Positions 50,295 through 58,784 of a stretch of DNA of 64,000 nt are shown here, one piece after another. How positions within the stretch are numbered: the stretch's first letter is position 1; the number at the start of each line of letters is the position of its first letter. The position numbers were made by a program, and so were the translations under genes. The DNA is taken from positions 124,001-188,000 of the forward strand of contig CAMVIM010000001.1 of the NCBI GenBank assembly GCA_947167515.1. Direction: 5' to 3'. Below the pieces are notes generated by a model. That model was not told the origin of the DNA and ran no database searches. It worked only from the letters and a program-made list of their open reading frames with translations. The stretch is from an uncultured Prevotellaceae bacterium. Its GTDB lineage: Bacteria > Bacteroidota > Bacteroidia > Bacteroidales > Bacteroidaceae.

Positions 50295-52466
50295 TTATGC
50301 CTCCATTCCCTTCATGCTCAGCTGCATCCTGCCGCGTTGCAGGTCGATGCCGATGACGCGCACCGTCACGTGCTGATGCAGTTGCACCTCTTCTGAAGGG
50401 TCTTTCACAAAGTGGTTGGCCAATTCGCTGATGTGGACAAGTCCCTTCGTGTGGACACCCACATCGACAAAACAGCCGAAGTTGGTGATATTGGTGATGA
50501 TGCCAGGCAGCACCATCCCCACTTGCACATCCTCCAGTTCTTTCACGTCTTTGGAGAACTCAAACACGGTCAGTTGTTGGCGTGGGTCACGCCCTGGCTT
50601 GTCCAACTCCTGCATGATGTCTTGCAGGGTGGGAAGACCCACCTTGTCGGACACATAGCGTTGAATGTCCACCTTTTCGCGCAGCTCCTTTTTCGCCATC
50701 AGTTCAGCCACCGTGCAATGCTGGTCTTTCGCCATCTTCTCCACAATGGGGTAACTTTCAGGATGGACGGCACTGTTGTCGAGGGGCTGTTTCCCACCGC
50801 TCACACGCAGGAATCCAGCTGCCTGCTCAAAGGCTTTAGGACCTAACTTTGGCACCTTCATGAGCTCTTTGCGCGAGGTGAAAGCACCTTTTTCTGCACG
50901 ATAAGTCACAATGTTTTGGGCAATGGCAGGGCCGAGTCCTGAAATGTAGGTGAGCAGGTGCTTGCTGGCTGTATTCACGTTCACACCCACTTTGTTCACA
51001 CACAGTTCCACCGTCTGGTCGAGCGAGTGCTTCAGTTCCTTCTGGTCAACGTCCTTCTGATATTGTCCCACGCCGATGCTGCTGGGGTCAATCTTCACCA
51101 GTTCTGCCAGCGGATCCATCAGTCGGCGACCAATGCTCACCGCGCCACGCACCGTCACATCATAGTCGGGGAACTCTTCGCGAGCCACTTTCGATGCCGA
51201 ATAGATGCTGGCACCGTCTTCGCTCACCACAAAAATCTGTATCTCTTTGGGCAATCCCAATCCACGCACAAACTCCTCCGTTTCGCGGCTGGCGGTGCCG
51301 TTACCGATGGAGATGGCTTCAATCTTGTATTGCTTGACGAGTGTCCATAACTTGGAAGCCGCTGCCTGTCGCTCGTTCTTGGGAGGATGGGGATAAATCG
51401 CCTCGTTGTGCAGGAGGTTCCCTTCGGCATCGAGACACACCACCTTGCATCCTGTGCGGAACCCTGGGTCAAGTGCCAGCACTCGCTTTTGACCCAAGGG
51501 AGCCGCCATGAGCAGTTGTTCCAGATTCTTCACGAAGATGCGGATGGCTTCCTTGTCCGCCTGTTCTTTGGAAAGGTTGGCAAACTCTGTTTCGATGCTG
51601 GGTTTGAGCAGTCGCTTGAAGCCATCCTCAATGGCATCCCACACCAGTTCGGCGCTTCTGCTGGAGTTTCTCAGGAACTGACGGTCGAGCCGGTCGAGGC
51701 ATCGCTCATCATCGCCGTTGATGCTTACACGCAGCACACCCTCCGCTTCGCCGCGTCGCATGGCCAACAGACGGTGGGAAGCACAACGGGCGAGTTTTTC
51801 GCTGAATTCAAAGTAGTCGCGAAACTTTTGTGCCTTCTCTTCCCATTCCTTTTCCTCCTCAGCCGTCTTGGTCTTAGGCTTCACTTTCGTGGAGGTGATG
51901 ACGGCATCCTTCTTGAAGTTGAACCTCACGATGTTGCGGGCTTCTTCGTTCTCACTCACCTGTTCGGCGATGATGTCCTGTGCTCCCTGAATGGCCTCTT
52001 CAGCTGTGTTCACGCCTTTCTCTTTACTGATGAACTCACGCACCTTCTTATCGACATCAGCGTTCGGATTCTGCAACATCAAGAAGGTGGCCAGTGGTTC
52101 CAACCCCTTCTGCCGAGCCACTTCTGCACGAGTCTTCCGCTTGGGCTTGTAGGGCAGATAGATGTCTTCCAGTTCGGTGCTGTCCCATGAACCTTCTATG
52201 CGCTTCCGCAGTTCGGGCGTCAGTTTTCCCTGTTCCTCTATCGTCTTCAGGATGGTTTCCTTCCGCTTCTCCAGTTCCTTGAACTTCTCCAACTGGTCGC
52301 TCACGTTGGCCACCTGCACCTCGTCCAGCGCACCTGTCACTTCCTTCCTGTATCGGCTGATGAAGGGGATGGTGCAACCCTCCTCAAGCAATCCCACGGT
52401 GCCCTGCACCTGTCGTTCGCCAATGCCTGTCGTCTTGGCGATAAGTTTTACAAATTGATTGTCCAT
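50295..52466 (-). CDS. tex: Tex-family S1 RNA-binding protein
   Basis: 723 aa from ATG 52466; an upstream in-frame extension includes the -7 box and is ignored. It has an N-terminal Tex helical domain ('TTGIGERQVQGTVGLLEEGCTIPFISRYRKE' in parts) and a YqgF/RNase H-like domain ('VLALDPGFRTGCKVVCLD'). Tandem helix-hairpin-helix follows ('ISGLGPAIAQNIVTYRAEKGAF', 'VPKLGPKAFEQAAGFLRV'), then a C-terminal S1 domain (about 640-720, 'GMVLPGIITNITNFGCFVDVGV'). Tex binds nucleic acids and is linked to transcription and stress tolerance. It is full length with its own promoter. Confidence 0.95.
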   Translation of the reverse strand: MDNQFVKLIAKTTGIGERQVQGTVGLLEEGCTIPFISRYRKEVTGALDEVQVANVSDQLEKFKELEKRKETILKTIEEQGKLTPELRKRIEGSWDSTELEDIYLPYKPKRKTRAEVARQKGLEPLATFLMLQNPNADVDKKVREFISKEKGVNTAEEAIQGAQDIIAEQVSENEEARNIVRFNFKKDAVITSTKVKPKTKTAEEEKEWEEKAQKFRDYFEFSEKLARCASHRLLAMRRGEAEGVLRVSINGDDERCLDRLDRQFLRNSSRSAELVWDAIEDGFKRLLKPSIETEFANLSKEQADKEAIRIFVKNLEQLLMAAPLGQKRVLALDPGFRTGCKVVCLDAEGNLLHNEAIYPHPPKNERQAAASKLWTLVKQYKIEAISIGNGTASRETEEFVRGLGLPKEIQIFVVSEDGASIYSASKVAREEFPDYDVTVRGAVSIGRRLMDPLAELVKIDPSSIGVGQYQKDVDQKELKHSLDQTVELCVNKVGVNVNTASKHLLTYISGLGPAIAQNIVTYRAEKGAFTSRKELMKVPKLGPKAFEQAAGFLRVSGGKQPLDNSAVHPESYPIVEKMAKDQHCTVAELMAKKELREKVDIQRYVSDKVGLPTLQDIMQELDKPGRDPRQQLTVFEFSKDVKELEDVQVGMVLPGIITNITNFGCFVDVGVHTKGLVHISELANHFVKDPSEEVQLHQHVTVRVIGIDLQRGRMQLSMKGMEA

Positions 52467-52491
52467 AGTGTTCTTGACTTCCTTTTCTTTG

Positions 52492-52499
52492 CAAAGGTA
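52492..52499 (-). promoter_or_regulatory. -7 promoter box for tex
   Basis: Minus-strand TACCTTTG, 25 bp upstream of the ATG. Confidence 0.65.
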
Positions 52500-52620
52500 G
52501 GACAAAATGGAGAGAGAACCAAATGATTGGTCTTTTTTGTGAAGAAAAAACAGCACAGAAAGGCTTGTTTCTGCCACGCCTTCGATTGGTTAAAATGTAC
52601 ACACCCATAGCCTCAAAATC

Positions 52621-52683
52621 GGTGTGAGTCACACCTGCATGGGCGGTGTGACTCACACCTATGTGTGGGGTGTGAGTCACACC
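52621..52683. repeat. Tandem palindromic array, 24-bp units (GGTGTGAGTCACACC)
   Basis: Three perfect 15-bp palindromes at 52621, 52645 and 52669, spaced exactly 24 bp, separated by 9-nt spacers. A closely matching array lies at 61859-61921. Apart from this array, the tex promoter and a terminator, 52467-52822 is empty. Confidence 0.92.
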
Positions 52684-52714
52684 GATATAAAGGCAGTTGG
52701 AATTGGTCATTTTG

Positions 52715-52756
52715 TATGAAAAAACCGTCCCACTCCGCGTGGCGAAGTGGGACGGT
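52715..52756 (-). terminator. Terminator of the propeller-yhcH operon
   Basis: On the minus strand, stem ACCGTCCCACT...AGTGGGACGGT (with an inner GCG/CGC pair) followed by six T. It lies 67 bp after the YhcH stop codon. Confidence 0.85.
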
Positions 52757-52822
52757 CAGCTTTTCTTGTGGGGGAGACTCATCGAACGATGGCTTTTGCC
52801 ACAGTATGCAGGTCAAAGTGCC

Positions 52823-53464
52823 TTACATGGCATTATCCACCTTAATCACCAGCACACGTAAGTTTTGGCTCTCGCTGTTCGTCTTCACTTTTGCTACATG
52901 CCAGTCGCAGGGGAACATGATGTTGAACGTGCCGGGAATGGAGGTGAACTGCTGCAGACGGTCATACTCGAAGGTGTATTCCAGACGGTCTGGCTTGTAG
53001 GGCGCGCGAGGCTTTGAGGTCTCATGGTCGAGGCGGCAGAAACCCTCCGTGCCGCGCACCACATACATGAAATCAATCTTCTCATAGTGGCTTTCGCTGC
53101 CCTTACCAGCACGGAGATCATCCTGCGAACACCAGTTGTCACCATCCTCTACACTTACCGTCAGCGTGGTGCCAGGAATGGGAGTGCGTCCAGCAGGGAT
53201 AGCTAGCAAATCTGTTTCCTGCAGCCACTTGAACACCGCCTTCCACTGCTCTGGGTTCTTCTGATACTGCAAGTAAAACTCCGCCAGATTCACCGTCGGG
53301 GCAGGAGAAGCCTTCGTGAAGCCGTTGCGCCACTCACCCTTCTTCACCCATTTCTCGGCCAGTCGGGTCACCTCTTTCGAGTACGAATTTGTGTACGTCT
53401 GCGCTATGCCTCCCACAAAAGGGAGTGCCGCCAGCAGTAAAGCCATACTAATATTCTTCATCAT
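52823..53464 (-). CDS. Secreted YhcH/YjgK/YiaL (DUF386) family protein
   Basis: 213 aa with a signal peptide ('MALLLAALPFVGGIAQ'), unlike the cytoplasmic E. coli YhcH. The cupin-like DUF386 core is recognisable: 'SHYEKIDFMYVVRGTEGF', then 'FEYDRLQQFTSIPGTFNIMFPCDWHVAKV', with the histidine and glutamate likely metal ligands. Relatives act on sialic acid-type or anomeric sugars and on beta-linked disaccharides. It lies 15 bp after the propeller-cupin gene, so it belongs to the same operon. The substrate may be a sugar released outside the cytoplasm. Confidence 0.85.
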   Translation of the reverse strand: MMKNISMALLLAALPFVGGIAQTYTNSYSKEVTRLAEKWVKKGEWRNGFTKASPAPTVNLAEFYLQYQKNPEQWKAVFKWLQETDLLAIPAGRTPIPGTTLTVSVEDGDNWCSQDDLRAGKGSESHYEKIDFMYVVRGTEGFCRLDHETSKPRAPYKPDRLEYTFEYDRLQQFTSIPGTFNIMFPCDWHVAKVKTNSESQNLRVLVIKVDNAM

Positions 53465-53479
53465 GGTCTGTTTTTTTAT

Positions 53480-55186
53480 TTATTCTAATGGTATCTCGGG
53501 GTGCTGGATGGAGAGTTCCTTGCCTTCCTGCGAAAGGTAGAACATATAGAGGATGACGGGCTTCGAGCCACGATTCTCGCCCCGATGGATGGCGTCCACC
53601 ATCTCGACCACTGCTTCGCCTTCATGCACCACCTTGGTCGTTCCGTCCTGTCGGATGAGGGTCAGTTCGCCTTGGAGCAGTACGCCGTAGTTCATCACGG
53701 GGTGGTGATGCCATCCCACTTTCTTCCCTGCTGGAAAAACGTATTTCACAGCGACCAGTTCGGGCTTCCCTTCCAGATAGGGAGGCAGTTCGACTCCGTC
53801 CCAGCTCTGGCTGGTGCGAAGGAGTTCAGTTCTTTCCTCTTGGGGAGCGTACACATGGAAGATATCCACGCAGTTGCCGCCTCCGTTGCTGCGACCTTGC
53901 GAGGTGGTGAAGACGTAGCGGCCGTCTTTCGACACTTCAAGGCCTACGGGATAGCTGTCGATGGCCATGGAGGTGACCACTTGGTAGGCTTTGGTATCCA
54001 CCACATAGAGGGTGGAGCTGGCGTTGCAGGCAGCATAGATGTAGCGGCCGTCGGGCGAGAATTCGATGGTGCGTGCCCCATTGCCCACCTTGCAGTTTTC
54101 CCATCCCGAAAGGGACGTGGTCTTGCTGGCAGATGCTTTGAGAGCAGGGATAGCTGCCAAGAACTGGGTGAGTGGCATGCGCTGGATGTAGCCGTCGCGG
54201 TTGATGCTCAGATAGACGTAGCCGTCGCGGATGAGAAGGTGGCGCATGTTGTACATGTTGCCTGTCACTCTGCCGAGGTATTGCATGGTGGTAAGGTCGA
54301 CCACGGCGATGCCGAAACTCTGTTCATTCTTGCCCGCCATACAGCCCACGAGCAGATAGTGGTTGTCTGGTGTGAAAGCTGTGCCACGCAGGCAGTAGCC
54401 ACTCTCGTTGTCGCGGTCAATCTGCTTGGTCATGCTGAAGTTGAGTTCCAGTTTCTGGTCGATGATGGCTAGAGAGGTGTAGTGCCAGTCGAAGGGGTTC
54501 TCGCTCTCGATGTTGATGATGCCGACTGTGTTGTCGCCCCATTGGGTGATGGCCACAAGTTTTCCATCGGGCGAGGTTGCAATCATTTTAGGCAGAGGCC
54601 CCGTGTCCATGAGTCGGATGATGGAGTCGGTCTCTGTGTCGATGATGGCCACTGCTGAAGGGTCTTGGGCGTTGATATCGTAGTCGCGTCGATAGTAGGG
54701 CACCCAGAGATACTTACCTCCATGTGTGAAGGTGCTCTCCACGGGTTTGCCGTAGAATGCTCCCCAACCCCCAAAGGGGGAGGCTGGGTGTTTGCTGTCT
54801 GGTAAATAATGCGTGAATTTATAGAAAGGCTTGAAGTTCTTACCCAGCAGCACGGTGTCGGCATCCGTGAATTCGTGGCGGATGACCTTCAGCTTCTCGT
54901 TCGTCTTGAAGTCATATACCACCGTTGTGGCTCCCTCGAGGGAGTTGACGTAATATTTTGTGGCATTGGGGTGCATGTTCACCGACTTGGGCGAGTTGAT
55001 GTCCTTGTCGGCTGTTGTGGTCTCCGTAGGAGCATAATATTGCTTTTTGCCTATCAGCTCAATGCAGAAGCTGCTGTCGGTGCTGTAGGCTTTGGAGCCG
55101 ATGGCAGGGTGGGTAATGGGTGCCACCTGAGCGTACGAAACCCAAAGTGAAAAACTAAATACTAAAAGTGAAAGAGTCCTTTTCAT
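53480..55186 (-). CDS. Secreted beta-propeller (YncE-like) fused to a C-terminal cupin
   Basis: 568 aa from ATG 55186, with a signal peptide ('LLVFSFSLWVSYAQ'). Residues about 25-440 are a YncE-type seven-bladed propeller with repeats such as 'DPSAVAIIDTETDSIIRLMDTGPLPKMIATSPDGKLVAITQWG' in sections and 'GARTIEFSPDGRYIYAAC'. A single-domain cupin follows at about 460-560 ('GWHHHPVMNYGVLLQGELTLI' region, with HHH and a later H in 'VDAIHRGENRG' as likely metal ligands). The propeller is clearly a paralog of the next gene upstream, which lacks the cupin. The biochemical role is unknown. Confidence 0.85.
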   Translation of the reverse strand: MKRTLSLLVFSFSLWVSYAQVAPITHPAIGSKAYSTDSSFCIELIGKKQYYAPTETTTADKDINSPKSVNMHPNATKYYVNSLEGATTVVYDFKTNEKLKVIRHEFTDADTVLLGKNFKPFYKFTHYLPDSKHPASPFGGWGAFYGKPVESTFTHGGKYLWVPYYRRDYDINAQDPSAVAIIDTETDSIIRLMDTGPLPKMIATSPDGKLVAITQWGDNTVGIINIESENPFDWHYTSLAIIDQKLELNFSMTKQIDRDNESGYCLRGTAFTPDNHYLLVGCMAGKNEQSFGIAVVDLTTMQYLGRVTGNMYNMRHLLIRDGYVYLSINRDGYIQRMPLTQFLAAIPALKASASKTTSLSGWENCKVGNGARTIEFSPDGRYIYAACNASSTLYVVDTKAYQVVTSMAIDSYPVGLEVSKDGRYVFTTSQGRSNGGGNCVDIFHVYAPQEERTELLRTSQSWDGVELPPYLEGKPELVAVKYVFPAGKKVGWHHHPVMNYGVLLQGELTLIRQDGTTKVVHEGEAVVEMVDAIHRGENRGSKPVILYMFYLSQEGKELSIQHPEIPLE

Positions 55187-55191
55187 TGGCA

Positions 55192-55216
55192 ATAAAAAAT
55201 CGCCCAGCGCGTGGGC
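55192..55216 (-). terminator. Terminator-like hairpin between the two propeller genes
   Basis: On the minus strand, GCCCA-CGCGC-TGGGC is followed by GATTTTTTATT. It lies within the 33-bp gap, so it may reduce read-through to the downstream propeller-cupin gene. Confidence 0.5.
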
Positions 55217-55219
55217 TGG

Positions 55220-56515
55220 TTATTTGTATGTCACTTTGAAGATGTCGACAGCATTGCCGCCACCCTTGCCAGAGTGGCCTTGTGCCGTGGTGAAGACATA
55301 TTTTCCGTCTTTCGAGATGTCGAGACCCACGGGGTAGCTGTCGGCAGGAATGCTGGTGATGACCTTCATCTCTTTGGCATCAACCACATAGAGCGCGCTG
55401 GCGTTGTTGCAGGCAGCAAAGATGTACTTGCCCGAAGGGGAGAGTTCGATGGTGCGGGCACCTGCGCCCACCTTGCAGTTGGTCCATCCAGTGATGGTGC
55501 CTTTCTTGTTTTGCATCTTCGAGATGGCATCCAGCACGGTGTCGAGCGATACCTTTTGTACGTAGCCAGCCCCATTGATGGAGAGGTAGAGGAAACCGTT
55601 CTTCAGTACTAGGTGACGCACGTTGGCCATCATGCCTTGCAGGCGACCCAGATACTCCGACTTCTGGAGGTCAATCACAGCGATGCCGCCACCGCCGCCC
55701 ATGCAGCCGACGAGCAGATAGTGGTTGTCGGGGGTGAACACCGTGCCGCGCAGGGCATAGCCGCTGCCAGCATCACGATTCACCGAACGGTTCATCGGGT
55801 AGTTCAGTTGTAGCTGGTAATCCACGATGTGGCAAGCCTTGTGCTTCCACTGCTTGGGGTCGGTGCTGCTGATGTCGATGATGCCGATGGTGTTGTTGCC
55901 CCAGTGGGAAATGGCCACATATTTGCCGTCGGGTGAAGTCGCAATCATCTTGGGCAGAGGGCCTGTCTCCATCAGTCGGATGATTTTGTCGGTCTGAGTG
56001 TCGATGATGGCCACCGCCGAGGGGTCTTGGGCGTTGATGTCGTAGCTGCGACGGTAGTAGGGCACCCACAGATACCTGCCTCCGTGCGAGAAAGTACTTT
56101 CCACAGGCTTGCCGTAGAAAGTGTTCAGTTGGTTGTTCTTGTAGTGGGTGAAGGGGTAGAGGCCTGATGGTTTGCTCCACAGGGCGGCATCCTTTGTCTG
56201 GTCAAAGTGGTGCTTGATGACTGCCAACTTCTTGAACGTGTGCATTTCATACACCACCGTAGTGGCACCTTCCAGCGAGTTTACATAGAATTTCTTGCCG
56301 TTGGGGTGCACATTCACCGACTTGGGCGAGTTGATGTCGGGGTCGGCCGTTTCTTTGTCGCCTGGGGCAAAGAACTGCTTTTTGCCGATGAGTTCGATGC
56401 TGATGCGGCCGTCGGCCGACTGTGCTGTCTTGCCTATCTTGGGGTGAACCACCTGTGCCTGAGCGAGCAGGGGAGTGGTGAGGGCGAGTGTGAGAAGTAA
56501 CCGTTTGAATTTCAT
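55220..56515 (-). CDS. Secreted beta-propeller protein, YncE-like
   Basis: 431 aa with a signal peptide ('LLLTLALTTPLLAQAQ'). The same seven-bladed layout as the downstream paralog is visible: 'INSPKSVNVHPNGKKFYVNS', 'HGGRYLWVPYYRRSYDINAQ', 'GARTIELSPSGKYIFAACNN' and 'SYPVGLDISKDGKYVFTTAQ'. It ends at the last blade without a cupin. Many stretches are near-identical to the paralog, showing a local duplication. No catalytic residues are evident; propellers of this type bind ligands or proteins. It is the first gene of the operon. Confidence 0.87.
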   Translation of the reverse strand: MKFKRLLLTLALTTPLLAQAQVVHPKIGKTAQSADGRISIELIGKKQFFAPGDKETADPDINSPKSVNVHPNGKKFYVNSLEGATTVVYEMHTFKKLAVIKHHFDQTKDAALWSKPSGLYPFTHYKNNQLNTFYGKPVESTFSHGGRYLWVPYYRRSYDINAQDPSAVAIIDTQTDKIIRLMETGPLPKMIATSPDGKYVAISHWGNNTIGIIDISSTDPKQWKHKACHIVDYQLQLNYPMNRSVNRDAGSGYALRGTVFTPDNHYLLVGCMGGGGGIAVIDLQKSEYLGRLQGMMANVRHLVLKNGFLYLSINGAGYVQKVSLDTVLDAISKMQNKKGTITGWTNCKVGAGARTIELSPSGKYIFAACNNASALYVVDAKEMKVITSIPADSYPVGLDISKDGKYVFTTAQGHSGKGGGNAVDIFKVTYK

Positions 56516-56543
56516 TTTTTCTTTTTTTAATGGAAATGATGTG

Positions 56544-56551
56544 CAAAGGTA
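56544..56551 (-). promoter_or_regulatory. -7 promoter box for the propeller operon
   Basis: Minus-strand TACCTTTG, 28 bp upstream of the ATG. It lies 12 bp from the oppositely directed box at 56564-56571. Confidence 0.68.
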
Positions 56552-56563
56552 GAAAATTTTCGT

Positions 56564-56571
56564 TACCTTTG
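56564..56571 (+). promoter_or_regulatory. -7 promoter box for the esterase-phosphatase operon
   Basis: TACCTTTG, 21 bp upstream of the esterase ATG. The two divergent promoters overlap, so polymerase can occupy only one at a time. Confidence 0.68.
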
Positions 56572-56592
56572 CATCAAATTTCGTGAAAAGAT

Positions 56593-57399
56593 ATGTATAA
56601 GTTCCGATATATTCTTGTCATTGTGGCTTTTTTGTGTTGTTTGACCACTTATGCACAGGACACCAGCAAGGCGTATTATAACACGGTGGCTGACAGCTAC
56701 AACTACTGGTTCTATCGCCCGGACGAGGATGAAAGTGACGGAGTGCATCGGCCGTTGCTCATTTTTCTGCATGGGGCCAGCCTCTGCGGACGTGACCTGC
56801 AGAAGGTGAAGCGCTATGGCCCGATGGAGGCTCTGAAACGTGGACGTGCCATCGACTGCTACATCTTGGCTCCGCAGAATCCTGGAGGTGCCTGGAGCCC
56901 CTTGAAAATTATGAAGCTCATCGAGTGGGCAGAGGCCAACTTCCATGTGGACAGCGACCGCATCTACTGCTATGGCATGAGTCTGGGCGGGTATGGCACC
57001 CTCGACCTCTGTGCCACCTATCCTGACCGCATCGCTGCGGGAATGGCCATGTGTGGTGGTGCGACGGTGAAGGATCTGAGCGGCCTCTCGCGCATCCCCA
57101 TGTGGATTGTGCATGGCACGGCCGATACAGCTGTACCGGTGTCGGCTTCAGACCGTGTGGTGGAGGCCATCAAGAAGACAGGCGACGACTCGCGCCTCAT
57201 CTACACCCGCATGCCTGGCATTAATCATGGTCGTCCTGCCCGCTTGTTCTATTGCTATCAGACGTACGACTGGATGTTCTCACATTCGTTGAAGGACGAA
57301 GGACGCCCCATCAACCGCGACTTCGAAATCACGCCACAGCTCCTGCAGAACGCTTACCACGATCTGGGACGCAACGCCAATTTTGCCACTTATGACTGA
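56593..57399 (+). CDS. Secreted alpha/beta-hydrolase esterase (CE1/feruloyl-esterase-like)
   Basis: 268 aa, signal peptide 1-21 ('LCCLTTYAQ'). The nucleophile elbow is 'YGMSLGGYG' with S130, the acid is D178 in 'HGTADTAVP', and the catalytic histidine is H212 in 'GINHGRP'. The oxyanion loop is 'FLHGASLCGRD'. The fold resembles polyhydroxybutyrate-depolymerase/CE1-type acyl esterases that remove acetyl or feruloyl groups from plant polysaccharides. The exact ester is unknown. It is followed after 49 bp by a histidine phosphatase with no promoter in between. Confidence 0.85.
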   Translation: MYKFRYILVIVAFLCCLTTYAQDTSKAYYNTVADSYNYWFYRPDEDESDGVHRPLLIFLHGASLCGRDLQKVKRYGPMEALKRGRAIDCYILAPQNPGGAWSPLKIMKLIEWAEANFHVDSDRIYCYGMSLGGYGTLDLCATYPDRIAAGMAMCGGATVKDLSGLSRIPMWIVHGTADTAVPVSASDRVVEAIKKTGDDSRLIYTRMPGINHGRPARLFYCYQTYDWMFSHSLKDEGRPINRDFEITPQLLQNAYHDLGRNANFATYD

Positions 57400-57448
57400 T
57401 GGGCATCTCACCATCATACTATCACGAAAAGAATCAAAAATAACCAAT

Positions 57449-58738
57449 ATGAAAAAAAATCTTTTGCTATTCTCATTCCTTCTTTCTGCTCTCGCAGCTT
57501 CTGCACAGACGGCGAAGGAGGAAATCTATGCCGATGTGCTCAAGGCTGGTTCTAATCACATGGCTTATCAGGTGCCAACTCAGCCGTTGACGAAGGCACC
57601 TAAGGGCTACACGCCTTTCTACATGTCGCACTATGGCCGTCACGGATCGCGTTGGCTCCTTAACGAAAACGACTACCTGAATGTTCTCCGCCCCCTGCGT
57701 CGCGCCAAAGAGCTGGGTGTGCTCACTCCGCTGGGAATGGAGGCTCTGGAGAAGTTGGAGCGTTTCTATCCCTGCACGATTGACCGTTTGGGCGACCTTT
57801 CTGACATTGGCGAACAGCAACATCATGGCATCGGAAAGCGCATGACCGAACATTTTCCCGAAATCTTCAAGGGGAAGGAGGCACAGGTGGATGCACGAAG
57901 CACGGTGGTTGTCCGCTGCATTCTCAGCATGACTGCCGAGTGTGAGGAACTGACGGCTTTCAATCCGCAACTGAAGATACACAACGATGTGAGTGAGGCG
58001 TTTCAGTATTACCTCAACCACGATTTTTCTCGCCGACTCCGCAACGCCAGCAGAGACCGTGGGCGCATCGTGGAGGAATATAGAAGGAAATACACGCACC
58101 CCGAACGCTTTTGCCGCGCTCTCTTCACCGACGAGAGTTTCTGGAACGACGAGGATTTTCGTCCACGTGCCTACATGAGGGCAATGGCTGGTGTGGTGTC
58201 GAACATGCAGAGTCACGGATGTGGCGAAGACTTGTGGCACCTCTTTACGAAGGAGGAAATCTACGACCTCTGGAAAATCGTGAACATCGACTGGTATCTG
58301 GGTTATGGTGCCGCTCCGCAAACGGGTAGTATCATGCAGTTCAATCAAGCCAATCTGCTGCGCAACATCATTGAGACGACTGATACCGTGATGGCCAGCA
58401 AGACCTATAAGAATGGTGCCACTCTCCGCTTCGGCCACGAGGTGTGCGTGATGCCCTTGGCTTGTCTGATGGAACTCGACAGCTGCGGCCGTCAGGTGGA
58501 AGACCTCGACCATCTGGAAGACCAGTGGGTCAACTACCGCATCTACCCGATGGGATGCAACATCCAGTTGGTGTTCTATCATTCAAAGAAAGCCTCTGAC
58601 CCCATCCTCGTCAAGGCTCTGCTCAACGAGAAGGAAACCACGCTGCCCGTTCCCACCAACCAATATCCTTATTACAAGTGGGATGACCTCCGTGCCTACT
58701 ATTTGAAGAAATTGGAAGAGTTCGAGAAGGGCGAGTGA
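57449..58738 (+). CDS. Secreted histidine-type acid phosphatase (phytase/MINPP-like)
   Basis: 429 aa from ATG 57449, with a signal peptide ('LLFSFLLSALAASAQ'). The phosphate pocket is 'SHYGRHGSRWL' with R64 and nucleophile H65, giving RHGSR instead of the usual RHGxRxP. The proton-donor dyad is H330-E331 in 'FGHEVCVMPL', as in MINPP-type enzymes rather than HD-type ones. It probably removes phosphate from inositol phosphates or other phosphoesters in the periplasm. The gene ends 11 bp before a perfect hairpin shared with the convergent GH53 gene. Confidence 0.87.
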   Translation: MKKNLLLFSFLLSALAASAQTAKEEIYADVLKAGSNHMAYQVPTQPLTKAPKGYTPFYMSHYGRHGSRWLLNENDYLNVLRPLRRAKELGVLTPLGMEALEKLERFYPCTIDRLGDLSDIGEQQHHGIGKRMTEHFPEIFKGKEAQVDARSTVVVRCILSMTAECEELTAFNPQLKIHNDVSEAFQYYLNHDFSRRLRNASRDRGRIVEEYRRKYTHPERFCRALFTDESFWNDEDFRPRAYMRAMAGVVSNMQSHGCGEDLWHLFTKEEIYDLWKIVNIDWYLGYGAAPQTGSIMQFNQANLLRNIIETTDTVMASKTYKNGATLRFGHEVCVMPLACLMELDSCGRQVEDLDHLEDQWVNYRIYPMGCNIQLVFYHSKKASDPILVKALLNEKETTLPVPTNQYPYYKWDDLRAYYLKKLEEFEKGE

Positions 58739-58748
58739 GGAGTAGTTG

Positions 58749-58784
58749 GAAGTGAAAAGTGAAAAACTCTTCACTTTTCACTTC
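58749..58784. terminator. Perfect 15-bp hairpin between convergent genes
   Basis: GAAGTGAAAAGTGAA (58749-58763) pairs with its exact complement (58770-58784) around a 6-nt loop. It overlaps the GH53 stop codon. It likely ends both transcripts and belongs to the GTGAAAAGTG repeat family also seen at 46.5 and 61.2 kb. Confidence 0.6.
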
